Positions 22,130 to 33,073 of a stretch of DNA of 64,000 nucleotides are shown piece after piece. The notes below the pieces were generated by a model. The model was not told the DNA's origin. It did not search any database and worked only from the letters and a program-made list of their open reading frames with translations. A program made the translations under genes and the position numbers. Numbering within the stretch: the stretch's first letter is position 1; each line of letters starts with the position of its first letter. This DNA comes from Whitmania pigra (lineage: Eukaryota > Annelida > Clitellata > Hirudinida > Haemopidae), in contig JAJTWR010000266.1 in the NCBI GenBank assembly GCA_021613335.1, positions 3,615,001-3,679,000 on the forward strand. Reading direction: 5' to 3'.

Positions 22130-23393
22130 TAATAAACATAATAATATTTAACATATTTATTTATGCATAGGCAATAAATATTTCTTATGTGTAAAATAAT
22201 TAATTCCAGGCGTCTGAAAATGCATCATTCTACAAATGAGTATATAATTTGATTAATTAAAACCTAATATAATTTTACATTAAAGGTTAACAATGTCTTA
22301 CAAAAGTGACACGAGATATTTATTAGAAATTAAATATTGGCAGCATCAGCAACCTGTATTTTGTTGGCATCATCGTTTAGTACTAAGTAAATGTAAATGA
22401 AGTAACAATTACAGATAACCGCACATTCGAGACACATGGGGAACATTGTTAAGCTTCAGAAATTGTGAAATTATGAGAAATTATGAGATTGCCTCAGCAC
22501 CCAATATAAATTTTAAGAAATAATTGAAAATAAGATTTTTACCATGTAGCAATATATAGGTCATACATTCAGTCCAGCCGCATAATTAATTGAAGCATCA
22601 GTTCGATTCATTAACTTCCAACCATTTCTGTTTTTACTTATTATTTCATTACGCGACTGTTAACTTGGTATGTAATTTAGAAATAGTCTGCTGGAGAAAA
22701 TAGTCGCTTTCTTCCTATCCTCAGAATCTACTAGATTTTTAGTAAGTTTTCACTGATAAGAAAGAATTGATTTAAAAAACATCCAATTTCAGTGATTGTA
22801 GACCAAGTAATGATAACGACCGAAAGTGATTTCTATCGAAATTAGTCGCACCACCACCTCGTAATAACTAAACCGATGACAAGTTCAATCAATTCAAAAG
22901 TATGATAAGAAAGTAATGAAGAAGATAACGTGCACTACTTGCAATAAATGGCTCATTATTATGACCCCAAAGACGGGGATGTCATTTCAACATTTTTCAA
23001 GAGGGGGCAAACCCTTGCACAGCTTGAGGCTTGAGAAGATGGCCTTTTTTTGGGTCTGGTCCAAAAGTTAAAGACGTTGCGCATTGACAAAAAGCAACTG
23101 TTTGTTGGTCAAAAAATAGTGATTTTGTTAAAAATTTTGATCAAAACATATTTTTTTGTCCAATCTTTTTTTAACATTTCTTACATTATCATGTACTAAC
23201 AAAATCATTTTTTCTTTGTATTTTTTGTCTTTTATTCTCAGCCAAACAAACGTTTAAACACGATCACAGATGATGTAAAAACCCACAACGAATATTTGTA
23301 GTCCCCCTGCTGGGCCTGAATACTAAGAAACACAATGCGCTAACCATAACACCAACGAAATTTAATAGGATGGATTCTGTTTTATGGATGTGT
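22130..23393. other. No recognisable gene
   Basis: AT-rich sequence without splice-consistent coding segments or clear repeats. Confidence 0.5.
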
Positions 23394-23606
23394 TTATTTC
23401 TCAATGTGCCGCTCAACTTGCTGAAAATGCACCTTGCACCTGCCTACTGCTTCCAGAAGGAGTTTCCTTCTTTCTTTGAACGAGCCATTGTGTATAAACT
23501 CCACGGTATTCGAATTAAAATTTAGGAAATGCCGGTAACCCAAAATAGCCCAGAGACAAAATAGTGGTAGGGCATAAAGAACAGTTTTTCCCAACTCAAA
23601 AAACAT
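23394..23606 (-). CDS. Small single-pass membrane protein, 70 aa (putative)
   Basis: A single-exon frame starting AAACATG (A at -3) and ending QVERHIEK-stop; the stop codon is embedded in AATAAA. Residues 7-25 (KTVLYALPLFCLWAILGYR) form one transmembrane helix, followed by a basic, helical C-terminal tail. Size and layout are like small mitochondrial or ER membrane proteins, but no family is recognised. It could also be an exon of a larger gene or chance. Confidence 0.35.
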   Translation of the reverse strand: MFFELGKTVLYALPLFCLWAILGYRHFLNFNSNTVEFIHNGSFKERRKLLLEAVGRCKVHFQQVERHIEK

Positions 23607-23757
23607 GTTTACTTAATATTTTGTCGATATTTATTGCTCGCTAACAGGAACTATTATGACCAACTCAAAAACGTTGTTAAAATGTAATAGCGCAAAAGTC
23701 ATGGTACATTAAAATAACCAATGTTTTCCAAATAATAAACATAAAATCTATCTTTTA

Positions 23758-24359
23758 TACAACAACCTCCGACCCGCGGACCAGCCATCACGTGGACCGC
23801 GAAGGCTGACAAGAAAAGTGAACAAATAGGTCCTTCAGCCAATTTTCGTAAGGTTGTGGAGGAAGAAGCATAGAGACGTACATCTCTAAATTTGAAAATC
23901 CTTCTTCACTGGACTAACAAACGGCCGAGTTACTGAGTAGTTCCATGGCGTGACAGCTATCGCACCAATCATCTTAGAGGGCATCGTGATACACCGCGAC
24001 TCACTGGACCTCCACAGCATCCGCCATTTTTTATTATGTTAGATTCCATCGTTATGCAAACTACGAACAGTCTGATATCTCAAAGCTTATTGGAAACATG
24101 CAGCCTCATCCGCCACGTTATGTCATTAACTTAAAACTGTCAAGATTTACTATGAACATCAGTCCATCTAGTTCACAACTTTGTCGTCTTGAACTGTATT
24201 CTTCTGCAGATGTGTCTTATTGCTAGCGTTGTCTTGATGTTGATGAGGTATGAAATTTGAAATCTATTTTGCACGATCTCATTGGCGAATGACGCTCGAC
24301 CCAGGAGGTTTTCCGAACTCTGTTTCTGAACCTCGGCCAAAAAAGGTTGTGCACCACTG
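23758..24359 (-). mobile_element. hAT-like non-autonomous element remnant
   Basis: On the minus strand the 5' end is CAGTGGTGCACAACC followed by a T run, the classic form of hAT terminal inverted repeats. At the far end a loosely complementary CAACAACCTCCGACCCGCGG is found near 23761-23780. The interior has no transposase frame. The CAGTGGTGCACAACC end recurs at 36555-36578 within the duplicated segment. Confidence 0.45.
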
Positions 24360-25829
24360 ATTTACACACTGCAACACGTTCGACTTCAAAAAGTTTATTA
24401 GTAGATTTACTTTTATCCCGAGACAGATGGTAGTCTGGAAAAATTATTTTATTTTAAATATTTGTCGTAACTTGAAATCCTAAACCTTATAGGAATTATT
24501 ATAATATGCATTTGAATTTTGAATCCTAATTTTTCTAACTTATTTCGGTTTATTCCAAGTAATCATGGGTCGTCCCTGTTAGTATCACTTCCGCATTCAT
24601 GTTTTTTTTTTGTTTTTTTTTTGTAAAAAGTAACACGAACTTTTACAAATAATATATTTGAACCGACCTGAAATCAATTTCTAATTTCGGCCCAGTACAC
24701 TGAGGAGAACCGCCCACCTTCCACAAGTGGAACATCATCCAAAATATGCACTTATTTCGTTCGCAAGCTAAAAATATTATTTGATCACATCAAAAGCAGG
24801 ACTGTTTTACAATATAAAAATGCTTGAAACCTGCTTGTCACTGTAAAATCTGTCCTTTGCAAGACATTTTACAAGTAACAGGGCCGTATTTAAGAGGAGG
24901 GAAATTATTCAAAAATCTCAAAAATCACGATATTTCACATTAATTTTAATACCGAAAATATTAATGTTTTGTTCATTTATAATTACTTATCGAAGAGCTT
25001 TTTATGAACTCTCCAAAAAATACAAAACAATTTTTCTAAAAAAATATTTTCACCTAAATGAGAAAAAATCATGACGTTCCACAAGTGAAACGTTATAATA
25101 TAAAAAGTTAAATAAATTGTTCTAAACAAGACCCATCATGCAGTAGTCTGTACTGGTCATTTTAGCAGTTAAGAAACACTCCCTCAACTCAGTATTTCAT
25201 AAATACCAGAATCATAATCCAATTTATCGTCTCCACGATAACGAAAAACTTAACCATACACTCAGTAAACTCGGCCTATCAAGTAATTCCGCCTAACGCC
25301 TCCCTGGTTATTTAATTATTGAATCCTCAAACAAATTTACAACTTCTAAACAAAACTGACATGTAAGACAAGTAAATAATTAAAAAAATAATTATCTAGG
25401 CCTTGCAGCAAATTTTTTGCTTTCGACGAGACTGTCCTCTCATAGGAACATGCCCAAACATAGGTATTGAAACATTTGGATGTTTTCTAAACGTTATTTT
25501 CTATTTCATTACATGCAAGACCATGCCTCTTGACCTGGATAATCATCTCATGAATAATCGATGAGACAAGTTACTGTTGCCAAATAAACTTCAGCCATTC
25601 CCGTAATCTCCGTGATGTATGAACCGCAGCCATTTTACTTTGCACAGTTTTATTACAAGCCTCGAAAAATTTAATTATTGTTTATAATAAAAGTTACTAT
25701 TACGTATCTTTCGCAATTCAATCAAATCCTTATGAAAGATATTCAATTACACGTTAGTCATTCACATAAGAGATCATTTGAACAAGAATACCTGAGAAGT
25801 AAAACTTAGAGCACCCGTATTTTTACAAC

Positions 25830-28800
25830 ATGAGTAAGTTCGAGAATTTAGTTTTATTTGTTATTTGATAATTTATAATATATTTAATTATATGACAATT
25901 TAATAACAAGTTTGCTTAGCTGTATGATTATTACCGTTTAACAATGTCTAATTAAAAAAAAACATTTCTACAGTAAAATTACCATCGCTGAGAGACATAC
26001 TTTTGAAAGCGACAGCCATTAATTTCGACACGATATTTCTTGACATTGACCCGATTCAAGGACATGGCATGTTTATTATTTGAAATTTGTTTAATTATAA
26101 CAAATAGTGTTTCTAACAACTTTGTCAATACAACCATTACGTAATTTGTAGTTTTTAGAAAAGACATTCACTTACCACCGTACCTGTTCGAGAATATAAT
26201 GTTAAAAGGAAATGAGAGTGGTTGGCCCATTCCATCTCAATTTCTGAAGCATTGCCTAGCTTACAGAGATGCTCTTAATTGGGAGAACGTTGATGTTTTG
26301 CACGGAACTTACGAAGTTAAGGATCTCTTAAAGATCCAGGAAGCCCATCTGCCTCTGAAACAATTGTCCTTCCGAGTGTATATGATAACCCCAGAATTGA
26401 TGTCACTCGTAATTAAATATTCCTCATGTCTTGAAGTTCTTAACATTGGATACTGCAATAATGGGTGTGAAATGATGTGAGATGTTAATTATTGTACCAT
26501 ATCTTAATTACACTTAATTATAATTTTTAAAATTGGCAGAGACTCTATGAAAATTTATAATGAAAGATTTGAAAAATTTAGGATGCCGTTAAAATTTCCA
26601 AAACTGAAAAAACTCATAATTAACTTTCACGTATATTGGGCTCATAAGATGATTTACATAGATTTTACTTCCTGCACTGAAACTTTGGAATCTCTTGAAC
26701 TTCATAATTTGATTTATGTGTGTTTGAGATCGGGTCTGGAGCGTTCATACGAAGAGAATCACTTTTATGACTCATTGGATGAGATGCGCAGCTTGAGAAA
26801 TTTCACCGTGTTTAATCCTAATCTACATTTCACTTCTAAAATGAATCTTTTAAGTAACCTCAAAAGTCTAAGGTAATTGAGAAATTCACATAGACATGTG
26901 TTTTACATTTTACATTTTCATGGCCCAGATTTATATTTCAGGTCGCTAAACCTAATAGAGACCATTGAAAGCGAATGCCACTTAGAAGCCCTACCACATC
27001 TAGAATCATTAACACTGTCTTATGGAATGTAAGTTTTATTTACATGTCGCAATATTTAAAAAAGGTTTAAATAAATAGCAAATTAAGTAGTTATTAAGAA
27101 TTTATAATAATTACTTATTATAATTGGGTTACTTGTAATTTGTTTCCAAATTAATAAGTTAATTGTTATTAATGTATTACATTAAATTTACTTTTTTGTT
27201 TATTACAGCTGCCTTGATATCAGCTGCATAAAATCAAAAAGCCTCAAGTACTTTGGCATATGGAATATATTTACAGAAGCGACAGTCATTCCTGATATTG
27301 AAAAATATGCGCAGACTGTACTTATCTAATTTTTACCTAATCACTAATAACAATTTCCATATGTTATTGCGTGCTTTTATGAAACATTATCAGACTATTT
27401 GTAAATTTATTACATCAATTAAGGAAATTATATCGAATAAAAAATTATTTTTGCAGATTGGCGCAAAAGTTAATTTAGATTCAATGTTGACATATTTCGA
27501 ACATATGTTAATTTTCGAAATATTTGGAATTATTGAATTTGCAGAAGTAGTTAAAAAATTTATGGCTGACCAAACTTCTGTTACCTCGAATCAATGGCTA
27601 AGATTGGAAAAGGTTCGGAATAAATTACATTAAATAAACATTCATAAACATTTCAACAATGCAATTTAATTTTAAATATTTGCATTAAATACTTTTTTGG
27701 AAAATTAACATTTTTAGATTATTGTGAGCGTCATCCGACAATTCTGGAAATGTAATGTGGCTGAAGCTATTGGAAATGCAAAGTAATTTAATTTATTTGC
27801 TTTAAACATCTATTTGCAAATGTGTTATTTACAACAATTTAATACAAATGTTCCTTCTCAGTTACGTATTCGAATTTGCCGACAGAAATTATCATTGGAC
27901 AACAAACTTTAAGAAGTATATTGCTACCCAACTTTATTTATTTATTAGGTTTTATGTTTTAATATAATATTTAGAATTAAAAATAGAAATATAACTAATT
28001 GTAGTTGTAATTGTAACTTCATTTATATAGCGCCATATGCATAGCGTCAGAGGCGCTTCTTGTAACCATTTATATAGTGCTCCTTCCCAAGGGCGCTGGC
28101 GGCAGTGCAGGCTGGGTTTCGAACACGACACATTACGACTGTTGTCATTACCGCCGTATGCAGGCACGTAACCCATTCCGCTAACCTGCATGCACTAATA
28201 ATTTAATAACAACAAAAAATAAAAAGAACATTAATTTTAAAGTTGTTATTAATTGATAGTATTTAATATAAGAAATAAAATAACTAATACTAACAATAAC
28301 TAAAGTGATAACATATTAACTAGACGTTAATAATAATAATAATAATATGACTTTTAATAATATTACACTAAATAAATACTAAATATATTAGAACTAAAAA
28401 ATTGCTACAAAAAATGTTATTAATAATACACAATTTAATACTTAGAATATATTCTTTAAGCTTTTTTATTATAGATCTGGTTATTTTATATCTAATGATA
28501 AGTGCTATGACAAGAATTATTTAATTAAAACATACTCGACCTAATACTGATTCCATTTCTGTAGGGAATTTTGCAACTTGATTTCAAACTTTGCTTTACA
28601 TTTAAAGGTGATGTTTATTGTTTTAAATGATTATTTTATTTTACTTTTACTTATTTTTTTTTTATTTGAGCAATTTTATTTATTTAAACAACACAATAAA
28701 CCAACAGAAAAATTGTAAATAAATTTCAACCTCTGCATTTCAGTTCATGGAAACTCAGAACTTTGTATGGATCTTCAATCTGGTCAGCCGTTTTCACATT

Positions 28801-29727
28801 TTAATTGATTTTATTATTATTATTACTATTTCTAAAAAGTGATATCACAAGAATTATTAATCAACAAATATTTATGGTGATTGATGATATTCTAAATAAA
28901 AATATTAACATTTCAGTGGGAATCCAAGCAAATATTAGACTTCATAGTGGACTATATCACGAGGAATCCGAGCATAACCACAGCCATGAAATATCTGACT
29001 TACCTTGTTCTCAGCAATATTTATTTCAATGTCGACATTAGTATTTTACAATTTCTTAATGTAAGTTTTAAGCAGATCTATTTTCCATCATCAAATTTAT
29101 AAAATAACCTTAGTAATATTTTCAACTGGTATTTATGAAAGCTTAACTTATTCGCTAATAAGCGGCAACCAAAATAGATGTTTCATTAATTTATTCATAA
29201 AACAAAAAATTATTTATTCCATTTGATGCTGTAACCAAATTTCACTATTTTAAATATGTATCTTTCTGGCAATAAAATTATTGCTCATTCTTATTTTTTT
29301 TTTCTTCAATTTTTGAGCAATTTTATTAATCATCAAAATAAACAAAACAAATCAAACAAAAGAGACACCAATGTACGGATTAATAGAGAACTCATGGATC
29401 AGCTTTAAGGAAACGCAAGCTTCCGCTAGCAAGCTGACCCTGAAATATCAGTTAATTAAGAAAACGAATAATAAACCCGTCAAATAAACATTTGAATTTT
29501 TTATTAATTATTATATTAGCCCTCCAACTTATGTATCAACTCGCGATTGTTAACTACCTGGTGTTAACTTACGAAACCAATTACTAAATCACTTTATTTT
29601 TTATTTCCAGTTAAAAGTGAATTTAATTTATTTGGAGTACCGAAAATCTACGCCCAGTTTACATTGTGAGACGGTAGTTTGTGAGTCAATGACCTGTCAG
29701 AGAAGCTATTGTTTCAGTATATATTAA
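25830..29727 (+). CDS. Leucine-rich array gene, copy A (intact), 522 aa, 13 exons
   Basis: Exons: 25830-25833 (ATG A), 25974-26066, 26152-26476, 26540-26872, 26942-27028, 27209-27317, 27457-27612, 27718-27782, 27862-27915, 28565-28607, 28744-28782, 28917-29060, 29611-29727; total 1569 nt, all phases agreeing. AATAAA overlaps the stop. The first exon carries only four coding bases. Residues ~1-60 (LPSLRDILLKA ... HLPPYLFENIML) look like a short helical adaptor box; a middle region of irregular leucine-rich repeats follows (LKQLSFRVY, LEVLNIGYC, LKKLIINF, LESLELHN, LPHLESLTLS), then a helical C-terminal half ending with six cysteines. The plan recalls cullin-adaptor LRR proteins such as ZYG11, but this is only a resemblance. 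The second intron uses a GC donor (CATG|GCATGT). Confidence 0.8.
26067..26068 (+). promoter_or_regulatory. GC splice donor, copy A intron 2
   Basis: The frame requires exon 2 to end at 26066, giving G|GCATGT. Copy B has G|GTATGT at the same site (33289-33290), so GT appears ancestral and a T-to-C change made the donor GC. Confidence 0.7.
28000..28193 (-). mobile_element. tRNA-derived SINE, full-length, with target-site duplication
   Basis: Minus-strand element of 194 bp with Pol III A-box (TAGCGGAATGG, complement of 28173-28183) and B-box (GTTCGAAAC, complement of 28116-28124). The 3' part ends GCGCTATATAAATG followed by ACAATTACAAC. It is flanked by ACTAAT at 27994-27999 and 28194-28199. 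The matching intron of copy C has a single ACTAAT and no insert. Confidence 0.85.
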
Positions 29728-30368
29728 TAAACTTTAACCATATTTCCGAATCGATTTGGCGCAAAAAATGATAATTACTTCATCAATATCTACAACAACA
29801 ACAACTATTATTTATGGTTGACCCTTTCGCTTAATCATAGACAGCGAAACTAATAGGAAAAATATCCTGCATGGTCCAGGCATTGCCCTATGAAATTATC
29901 TTCATAAAATTGTGATATTTGTCCAATTGGTAATAGATGCAATCAGAAAATTGTAAAATTTATATGTGATGATGGTAGTGATGATGACGATGATGGTGAG
30001 AGTAATAGATTGATGGCAAAGGTCTTCAGACCATGACTTTAATGGATGGCTCCAATCCTAGTGAAGCATATTGATAGATCAGATTGGCACTGATACTGAT
30101 ACGATGATGATGATGATTAAGGTGAAGTTGATGATAGCGTAATATTTTCAGAATATCTGCCTTTGTTACCAAAATGTTTATAAATGGAAATAATTACTCA
30201 ATCCATAACAAATTCAGGAAATTCAGAATTTAGCAAGCAAACATGCATGATGGTGATGGTTATGATGGAGACGAAAATGAAATGATAATGAAATCATCTA
30301 ATATAACGGCGGCGATCTAATAATTGATGGCAATGACATTATGTCAACGACGTCGGTTTTCATATTAT

Positions 30369-30677
30369 TGAAATAACCCGGGGGTCCGCAAATAAGTAAG
30401 TTAACTAATAAGTTTATTAGAGCAGGTATTCAGTTAACGGAACTGAATAATAGAAGTTAAGCGTTTAAGGAATTGAGGTACTTAAGGATGCAAATGGTTA
30501 TTTGGGCTTTTAAGTTGTCTTGATTATCGTTGTTTGTCAGGTGATTATCGAGAATGCTTTTCTGTAGCAAAAATAGATCCCACGTGCCCGGAAAAGATGC
30601 CAAATATAATTAAACACAAATTTAATTATTTTAGCAATATAAACTTAATTAATCTCCAAAAATCTAAGTATACAACA
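30369..30677 (-). repeat. 3' LTR (309 bp)
   Basis: In minus-strand orientation it runs TGTTGTATAC to GGTTATTTCA (TG...CA ends). It differs from the LTR at 31942-32250 at about four positions. TTAT precedes it (30365-30368) and the same TTAT follows the other LTR (32251-32254): a 4-bp target-site duplication. Confidence 0.95.
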
Positions 30678-30690
30678 TTACACCCTCCTT
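30678..30690 (-). other. Polypurine tract
   Basis: Minus-strand AAGGAGGGTGTAA immediately before the 3' LTR, overlapping the end of the ORF: the expected position of the plus-strand primer. Confidence 0.7.
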
Positions 30691-31906
30691 AAATCTGTTC
30701 GTCCCGAACAGACTGCTGCTTCCCGTGGTATTTCGCCAGTCGGCGAATGTGTGCCACCTTCATTTTTACTCTCGGGACACAATCTCTAACACGGTGCCCA
30801 TGTACCATCATTGTTTTAATGCGAGTCCGTCCTCCTCTCGCATCTCTACTAAAACGCTTGCTGAAAAAGATCAGCAAAACAAACAACAGTACTAAATGCT
30901 CACCGCGAGTCTCCGACGACCTTTGAAGGCCAGAAAGCCCGCCCTGGCTGAGAACTCCACAAATAAGCTTCTCGGACATTGATCCAACCTTTTCAACTAT
31001 GTACTCATTATCGCCAAGCACCTCACCGCCAACATCTCCACTCTCAGTTACGATGACATCCGCAGCTCCAATCTCCACGACATCCATAGCTGAATCGAAT
31101 CTGGAAACTCCCAACTCAAATCGATCGCCACTGCTTTCCGAGTCCAGTTCCTCCATTGATTCCTCAACGCGAGGAGGCTCCACTCTGGTCTCTACCAAAG
31201 TCCCTCCTTCAATTATTTCCTCGGTTCTCTCCACAACCGACACCAACGAGGCAATCGTGCACGGAACTGGCTCATCGGACACTGGCGTGACTTCTTTGGA
31301 GTTTGCGAAACTCTCCCTCAGCTCACCGTTGTCCTTATTCTCTACAGTGCCCATCTTTATGGGAAGCTCTACTATTGGACTGTCCCTTTCAACTACCAAA
31401 CTGCCCTCACTTATCTCAGCAAAGGTCTCCTCAGCACCGTTTTCCTCACCCAGCTCTTCCCCCAGCTTCTTCCCCGATTCCTCACTCCATGGAAGAAACA
31501 CTTCGCTTCCCAAAGTTCTTCCATCTACAATTTCCTCGGTATCCTTCTCAACCGAAACCAGTGTGGCAATCGGGTACACTGCTGATGCTTCAGCTGGCAT
31601 GATGCTTTTGGTGCTTGTTGGAGTCTCCTCCGGTTGGTAGCTAGTGGCAGCCTTGTCGGAGGAAACCTCAGTTACCTTTTTCGTGACACCAGCTTTAAAG
31701 CTTTTCAATACTTCGGATAATTCACCCCTTAAGATTTTGAAAAACGGATTAATAAACAAATAGAGCTCTGGATCTTGCCCTTGTTCTATTATCCACAACT
31801 GCAGGCGATCCTGCAATTCTTCCCTGGACCCTTTCGAATCCATTTGCCTAAACTTAAGCTCACGTCTCATTTCACCAACGGTTAAATCTTCTAAGACCTT
31901 GCTCAT
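30689..31906 (-). CDS. SAP-domain ORF of the LTR element, 405 aa
   Basis: Starts shortly after the primer site and runs uninterrupted to the polypurine tract, filling the whole interior. Residues ~5-40 form a SAP domain (LEDLTVGEMRRELKFRQMDS, then KGSREELQDRLQLW), a small DNA/RNA-binding helix pair seen at the start of some Gypsy Gag proteins. A long acidic Ser/Glu/Val-rich middle contains repeated ASLVSVVERTEEII-like blocks. Near the C terminus a hydrophobic run (HLVLLFVLLIFF) is followed by an Arg/Lys-rich tail that could be the remnant of a polyprotein or envelope end. No catalytic domain is present. An intact ORF in a non-coding-capable element suggests recent insertion or a retained function in cis. 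Confidence 0.8.
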   Translation of the reverse strand: MSKVLEDLTVGEMRRELKFRQMDSKGSREELQDRLQLWIIEQGQDPELYLFINPFFKILRGELSEVLKSFKAGVTKKVTEVSSDKAATSYQPEETPTSTKSIMPAEASAVYPIATLVSVEKDTEEIVDGRTLGSEVFLPWSEESGKKLGEELGEENGAEETFAEISEGSLVVERDSPIVELPIKMGTVENKDNGELRESFANSKEVTPVSDEPVPCTIASLVSVVERTEEIIEGGTLVETRVEPPRVEESMEELDSESSGDRFELGVSRFDSAMDVVEIGAADVIVTESGDVGGEVLGDNEYIVEKVGSMSEKLICGVLSQGGLSGLQRSSETRGEHLVLLFVLLIFFSKRFSRDARGGRTRIKTMMVHGHRVRDCVPRVKMKVAHIRRLAKYHGKQQSVRDEQI

Positions 31907-31921
31907 GACTTACTCTTTTGG

Positions 31922-31940
31922 GATCCCACTCCTGACACCA
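31922..31940 (-). other. tRNA-Leu primer-binding site
   Basis: The minus strand reads TGGTGTCAGGAGTGGGATC next to the 5' LTR, complementary to the 3' end of tRNA-Leu (...CCCACTCCTGACACCA). Confidence 0.85.
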
Positions 31941-31941
31941 A

Positions 31942-32250
31942 TGAAATAACCCGGGGGTCCGCAAATAAGTAAGTTAACTAATAAGTTTATTATAGCAGGT
32001 ATTCAGTTAACGGAACTGAATAATAGAAGTTAAGCGTTTAAGGAATTGAGGTACTTAAGGATGCAAATGGTTATTTGGGCTTCTAAGTTGTCTTGATTCT
32101 CGTTGTTTGTCAGGTGATTATCGAGAATGTTTTTCTGTAGCAAAAATAGATCCCACGTGCCCGGAAAAGATGCCAAATATAATTAAACACAAATTTAATT
32201 ATTTTAGCAATATAAACTTAATTAATCTCCAAAAATCTAAGTATACAACA
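31942..32250 (-). repeat. 5' LTR (309 bp)
   Basis: Same length and ends as the other LTR, about 98.7% identical by eye (four substitutions noticed), so the insertion is young. Confidence 0.95.
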
Positions 32251-33073
32251 TTATGATGAATCAGAACTTCTCGGAACAATTTGCGATTTGTGGTGGCTCA
32301 CATGTTATGCTGAGGACATTATTGAAATACCATTACTACCTGGTGTTTAAGCTTACGGTAATGTACAAATTCTTCTTATTAATATATTTAAATACTATTC
32401 TTCACTAGGCTTTATTATTAATAATATTATTCTGTGTTATTGCACGTCTTAACACATGTTTTTACCTAGTTTAGCATTAAAATTTCTTTTACGTATTCAA
32501 AACTTTTTCTTAATTTTAATTGTAAAATGCTCAGATAGCTTGTTTGTGCGCGCGCGTATATTAATTAACTACTTTTGTTACTAACTAGATGACTAGGATA
32601 TCATACAGTATTATTACTCGCCTAGCAAAAGTTTTTGAAATGTTGAACTTTCTAAGCAGACTTTTGAAAGGAGAGGGATTATAAAAGGTGAACCTGCAAC
32701 ATTGAAAATAAAAGCTATACATATAATAGTGTCAGGTAAAATTATTATAAGAATGAAATAGAAATTGCACGAAATGTAATATTGTTATGAAATTCGACGC
32801 GGTGACCTATTTCATAAAAAAAAAAGTTTTGCCAGCACAGGTCAGCCTTGAATTCCGTAATTTTATAAAAATTAATTACATGCCATTAGCTAAAATTTTT
32901 ATTACATTTGGTAATATAAAACTATTATATATTTTTAGTATCTCATACAATAGAAGTTGATAACAAATCTCTTTAGATATTTCACATATAAGTTCGATTG
33001 CAAGTGTTATAAACGACATACTAGTTTAATCAGTACAAGGAATAAAACAGAGATATCCAAGCATATTTACAAA

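Larger units (their letters stand above)
24300..30368 (+). repeat. Segmental duplication unit A
   Basis: Homologous along almost its whole length to 36518-42590 (unit C). It includes about 1.5 kb upstream of the gene, the 13-exon gene, and a tail matching to the TCAACGACGT and TTTTCAT blocks. Identity in the promoter part (24610-25830 versus 37265-38482) is very high, only scattered single-base changes. Differences: a ~425-bp segment present only in unit C, a SINE present only in A, and small indels. Confidence 0.9.
30369..32250 (-). mobile_element. Non-autonomous LTR retrotransposon, 1882 bp
   Basis: Two 309-bp LTRs in direct orientation, a 4-bp TTAT target duplication, a primer-binding site complementary to a tRNA-Leu 3' end, a purine-rich tract before the 3' LTR, and a single ORF. 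No protease, reverse transcriptase, RNase H or integrase is present, so it must rely on an active relative. LTR size, 4-bp duplication and SAP-type Gag start suggest a Ty3/Gypsy ancestor with the pol part deleted. Confidence 0.92.

Noticed and set aside
28116..28183. tRNA-like A and B boxes
   Set aside because: No cloverleaf can be folded around them; they belong to a SINE, not a tRNA gene.
30999..31640. 213-aa plus-strand Ser/Pro-rich frame
   Set aside because: Antisense shadow of the SAP-domain ORF of the LTR element.
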